This document shows positions 61,471 to 64,000 of a stretch of DNA of 64,000 bases, piece after piece. The notes under the pieces were generated by a model. It did no database searches and was not told the DNA's origin. It was given only the letters and a program-made list of their open reading frames with translations. The DNA is from Streptomyces iconiensis (lineage in GTDB: Bacteria > Actinomycetota > Actinomycetes > Streptomycetales > Streptomycetaceae), in contig NZ_JANCPR020000012.1 of the NCBI RefSeq assembly GCF_028657195.3, positions 62,001 through 126,000 of the forward strand, read 5' to 3'. A program made the position numbers and the translations under genes. Position 1 is the first letter of the stretch. The number at the start of each line of letters is the position of its first letter.

Positions 61471-64000
61471 TCAGCGCCATGCCACCCGCAGCGCGGTGGT
61501 GACATCCAGCGGCGAGCGCCCCGCCTGCGCGGCGAGGATTCCGGCCCCTTCCGCGCTCCTGGTATAGACGGGCTCCCCCACGCTGACCCAGCGGTGCCAG
61601 GCCCCGGCATAGGCCTCGACCAGCCGTCTGTTCGCGCCGACGACGCCGGGGACCGCGTGGTGCACGACGGCGTCGGCCGCCGCCGCGCGGCCCGTGATCC
61701 GGTGGCCGGCCCTGAGCCCGCGCGCGTGCACGACATAGCGGGGCAGGAGGTAACGCGGGTCGCCCACCGGCGAGATGACCTCGTCAAGGGCAGCGGCGAA
61801 CCGCTCGGAGTGCTCCTGGGAGACCCCGTCGAGGCGGATGCCGTATCCGCCCGCGCCGTCCGGCTCGATCTGTACGGCCGCCGCCCCTTCGGGCAGGCAC
61901 CCGGCGGCGTGCAGTCCGTCGGCGACGGAGTGCGCCAGCGCGGACAGCACGGGTTCGGCCGCGGCTTTACGCAGGCCGCGCGCGCCCGTGAGGGCCCTGG
62001 CCGCCGTGTACGCCGCCCACCCGGCCAGCGCCGCCGAGGCCGCCACTCCCGGAGTGCCCGCGGCCGGCGCGCCCGCCGGCCCTGCGAGCAGGGCAGCCGC
62101 GACCGTGGCCGCCGCGCCGGTGCGGCCGAGCGCCGGCCGGGGCGCGAGTCCGCGTGGTCCCGGTACGGCGGCCGGGGGCTCGGGCGGCGCCGCTTGCTCA
62201 CCCCGCGCACCCATCACCGGCGCCTGTGCGCCGGGGCCGGTACGGAGGACGCGGAGCGTGTGGACCAGGTCGTCCTCGTACGGTGTGCCGATCCGCCACA
62301 GCTCGCGCACGGCGGCGCGGCCGTCCCCGATCCGGTCGAGCATCAGCGCGTTGAGGCGCGCGAAGTCGTGCGCGGGGGGCGGTGCGTACGGGGAGAGTTC
62401 CTGGTGGACGTGGGCGACCCCGGACATGACAGCGCCCGTGCCGGTGATGCCGAGGTAGCCCTCGTGCTTGCGCACGAAGCGGTCCCAGTCGCCGTTGCCC
62501 CGCAGATGGCCCTCGGCGACACACACGACCGACCATGTGTGCGCGGTCTTCTCCGGCCAGTCGGGGTCCGTGCGCAGGGCGCGGCCCCTGGTCTGTACGA
62601 CGGCCGTGGGGGTGGTGGCCTCGCTGAGATCGACGAGCGTGTTCACGCCCCGCGCGTCCCAGCCCTCACCGAGCAGGGCACGCGTGCCCACCAGCGCCCG
62701 GGTGCCGCCGCTCTCCAGGAAGCGGGTGGCGAGCGGCACCCAGCGGCGGCTGGTCCAGGTGCCCGTCACCTCGACCACATCGGGCGCGGGCCACCCGCTA
62801 CCGGCCGCCGGCCCACCTCCCTCCGGTCTCGCTGTCCCGGGCACCCGCTCCTCCGGCTCCCGCTCTTCCGGCTTCGCTGCCTCCGTGGTTCCCGCGGGCT
62901 CCAGACCCAGCCGCAGTCCTGGTTCCGCGTCCTGGCAGTAGCGGACGAAGCGTTCAGCGGTGGTGCGTGCGGCGGCGACGGTGCGGCCTGTGACGAGCAG
63001 CGGGGAGAGCGCGGCGGTGCGCGGGTCGGCGGCGAGTTCGCACAGGACCAGCCGCGCCGAGCCCGCCTGCTCGTCCAGCACTCCGTCCAGCCGGGCCGGC
63101 AGCGTGGCCGTAGCGCGCTCGTGGTCGCAGATGACCACGGCGCGCAGCCGGGCCCCCAGTGCCGCGTCCTCGGCGCCGAGGATCTCGCGTACCGCTCCGG
63201 TCTTGGCCGCGCTGCGTGCCAGCACCCTGTCGACGGGGGAGCGTCCCGCGCTGATGCCCCGCGCGGTGAGCCGGTATCCGACGGACGGCAGCGCGGCGCG
63301 TACCGCCTCGACGGCCAGCGCGTCCCTGGGCTCCCGGCTGCCGCTCAGGCAGTGCCGTACCCAGTCGTCCAGCAGCCGCACCCAGTCCCCGGCGTCGGGC
63401 GCCCGCCGGTGTTCCTCGCGCAGCCGGGCGCCCTCGGGCAGCGCGAGCAGGCCGTGGTGGTGGAGGCGCAGCGCGGCTGCGGCCAGTTCGGGCTCCTCGC
63501 GCGCGAAGCGGTGCCAGGGCAGCGCCCGGGTGTCCGTCTTGTCGTGCGCGCGCCGTACGGTGCGCGCGTCGTGCCAGGCCAGGAACGGTACGGAGGCGAA
63601 GCCGGGGTCGAGCAGCTGTGTGGTCAGCTCGGTGAAGCGCTCCGCCTCAGCGCCGATCCAGTCGGCCTCGGACGGCGTCGGCTCGGTCAGCCAGGCGAGT
63701 TCGGAGTAGGGGGCCAGATGGCCGTCACGTACGGCTGCGGGCAGCGAAGGCCCGCGTACCGCGGGCCCGAACAGCTCGTCGACCAGCCGCGCCTGTACGG
63801 GTGTGAGCCGGTCGGGCGGCGTCGCTGTGAGGCCGACGACGGTGACGCCCGGCAGCTCGCGCAGGAGTTCGGCGAGCAACTCGCCCCAGGTGTCGAGGAG
63901 ATGGTGGCACTCGTCCAGGAGCAGGGTGAGGTCTCCCGCGGCGCGCAGCCGGTCGACCAGCTCGCGCCCCTGGGGGCGCAGCCGCCGCAGGTGGCCTGCC
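61471..64000 (-). CDS. DECH-box superfamily II helicase with hydrophobic C-terminal region (partial)
   Basis: The 842 visible residues are the C-terminal part of a helicase whose start lies right of the window. Motif II is DECHH (63901-63915), motif III GLTATPP follows about 25 residues on, and a motif VI-like VVQTRGRALRTDPDW is near 62590, so both RecA-like domains are covered. Beyond them comes a Pro-rich linker, two Ala/Gly-rich hydrophobic stretches (about 61990-62135) that could cross a membrane, and a final domain of about 160 residues that I do not recognise. It lies 44 bases upstream of uvrC on the same strand. Relation to repair or to phage defence is open. Confidence 0.75.
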   Translation of the reverse strand, partial: AGHLRRLRPQGRELVDRLRAAGDLTLLLDECHHLLDTWGELLAELLRELPGVTVVGLTATPPDRLTPVQARLVDELFGPAVRGPSLPAAVRDGHLAPYSELAWLTEPTPSEADWIGAEAERFTELTTQLLDPGFASVPFLAWHDARTVRRAHDKTDTRALPWHRFAREEPELAAAALRLHHHGLLALPEGARLREEHRRAPDAGDWVRLLDDWVRHCLSGSREPRDALAVEAVRAALPSVGYRLTARGISAGRSPVDRVLARSAAKTGAVREILGAEDAALGARLRAVVICDHERATATLPARLDGVLDEQAGSARLVLCELAADPRTAALSPLLVTGRTVAAARTTAERFVRYCQDAEPGLRLGLEPAGTTEAAKPEEREPEERVPGTARPEGGGPAAGSGWPAPDVVEVTGTWTSRRWVPLATRFLESGGTRALVGTRALLGEGWDARGVNTLVDLSEATTPTAVVQTRGRALRTDPDWPEKTAHTWSVVCVAEGHLRGNGDWDRFVRKHEGYLGITGTGAVMSGVAHVHQELSPYAPPPAHDFARLNALMLDRIGDGRAAVRELWRIGTPYEDDLVHTLRVLRTGPGAQAPVMGARGEQAAPPEPPAAVPGPRGLAPRPALGRTGAAATVAAALLAGPAGAPAAGTPGVAASAALAGWAAYTAARALTGARGLRKAAAEPVLSALAHSVADGLHAAGCLPEGAAAVQIEPDGAGGYGIRLDGVSQEHSERFAAALDEVISPVGDPRYLLPRYVVHARGLRAGHRITGRAAAADAVVHHAVPGVVGANRRLVEAYAGAWHRWVSVGEPVYTRSAEGAGILAAQAGRSPLDVTTALRVAWR

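Overview
The window is a stretch of a Streptomyces chromosome. The evidence is very high GC with strong third-position GC in every real gene, frequent GTG starts, and an uninterrupted actinomycete core gene order: dapD, then the suf operon, ctaA, ctaB, tkt-tal-zwf-opcA-pgl, pgi, an rbpA-type gene, secG, tpiA-pgk-gap, and whiA-yvcK-rapZ-uvrC. I see no tRNA, rRNA, CRISPR array, transposase, integrase, attachment site or origin. Both ends are cut inside genes: the tail of a probable alpha/beta hydrolase on the left and the C-terminal part of a DECH helicase on the right.

Region 1-20.5 kb is mixed and partly lineage-specific. It holds a class B penicillin-binding protein; a divergent uronate-oxidation locus (uronate dehydrogenase facing 5-dehydro-4-deoxyglucarate dehydratase plus an unrecognised 419-residue partner); a small stress membrane protein; a small secreted protein; a 25-residue ribosomal protein (bL37 type); a double TerD-domain protein; a methyltransferase; an MHS-family symporter; a YeeE/YedE-type sulfur transporter; a crotonase; a large acidic protein of unknown function; a secreted nuclease; an EI24-type membrane protein; and dapD (lysine/diaminopimelate synthesis).

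Region 20.5-36 kb starts with a TetR/SMR-efflux pair behind a near-perfect palindrome. It continues with the complete suf Fe-S assembly operon (sufR-B-D-Rieske-C-S-U-T), whose genes mostly overlap by 4 nt or lie within 10 nt, headed by a CAAC-N6-GTTG site typical of SufR autoregulation. An ABC exporter, heme A synthase ctaA and heme O synthase ctaB follow. Between ctaA and ctaB sit an amidohydrolase-like protein, a small conserved protein and an orphan amidinotransferase.

Region 36-64 kb is central carbon metabolism: the pentose phosphate operon, then pgi, tpiA, pgk and gap. Inserted among these are an MFS exporter and a large secreted subtilase with a probable LuxR-type regulator. The whiA-yvcK-rapZ-uvrC block follows; WhiA is a sporulation regulator, and YvcK and RapZ link carbon and cell-wall precursor control.

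I do not find strong evidence for an entirely new multi-gene system. The best unexplained signals are: a 27-codon membrane-peptide gene with its own leaderless promoter and terminator at 13.0 kb; four helically spaced inverted repeats upstream of the sulfur transporter; a 39-bp palindrome covering a start codon at 19.48 kb; a shared operator-like word in the uronate locus; the helicase with a hydrophobic tail at the right edge; and several tandem repeats that begin at or inside stop codons (nuclease, tpiA, ABC permease). Several genes lack a Shine-Dalgarno but have TANNNT 6-7 nt before the start codon, suggesting leaderless mRNAs.
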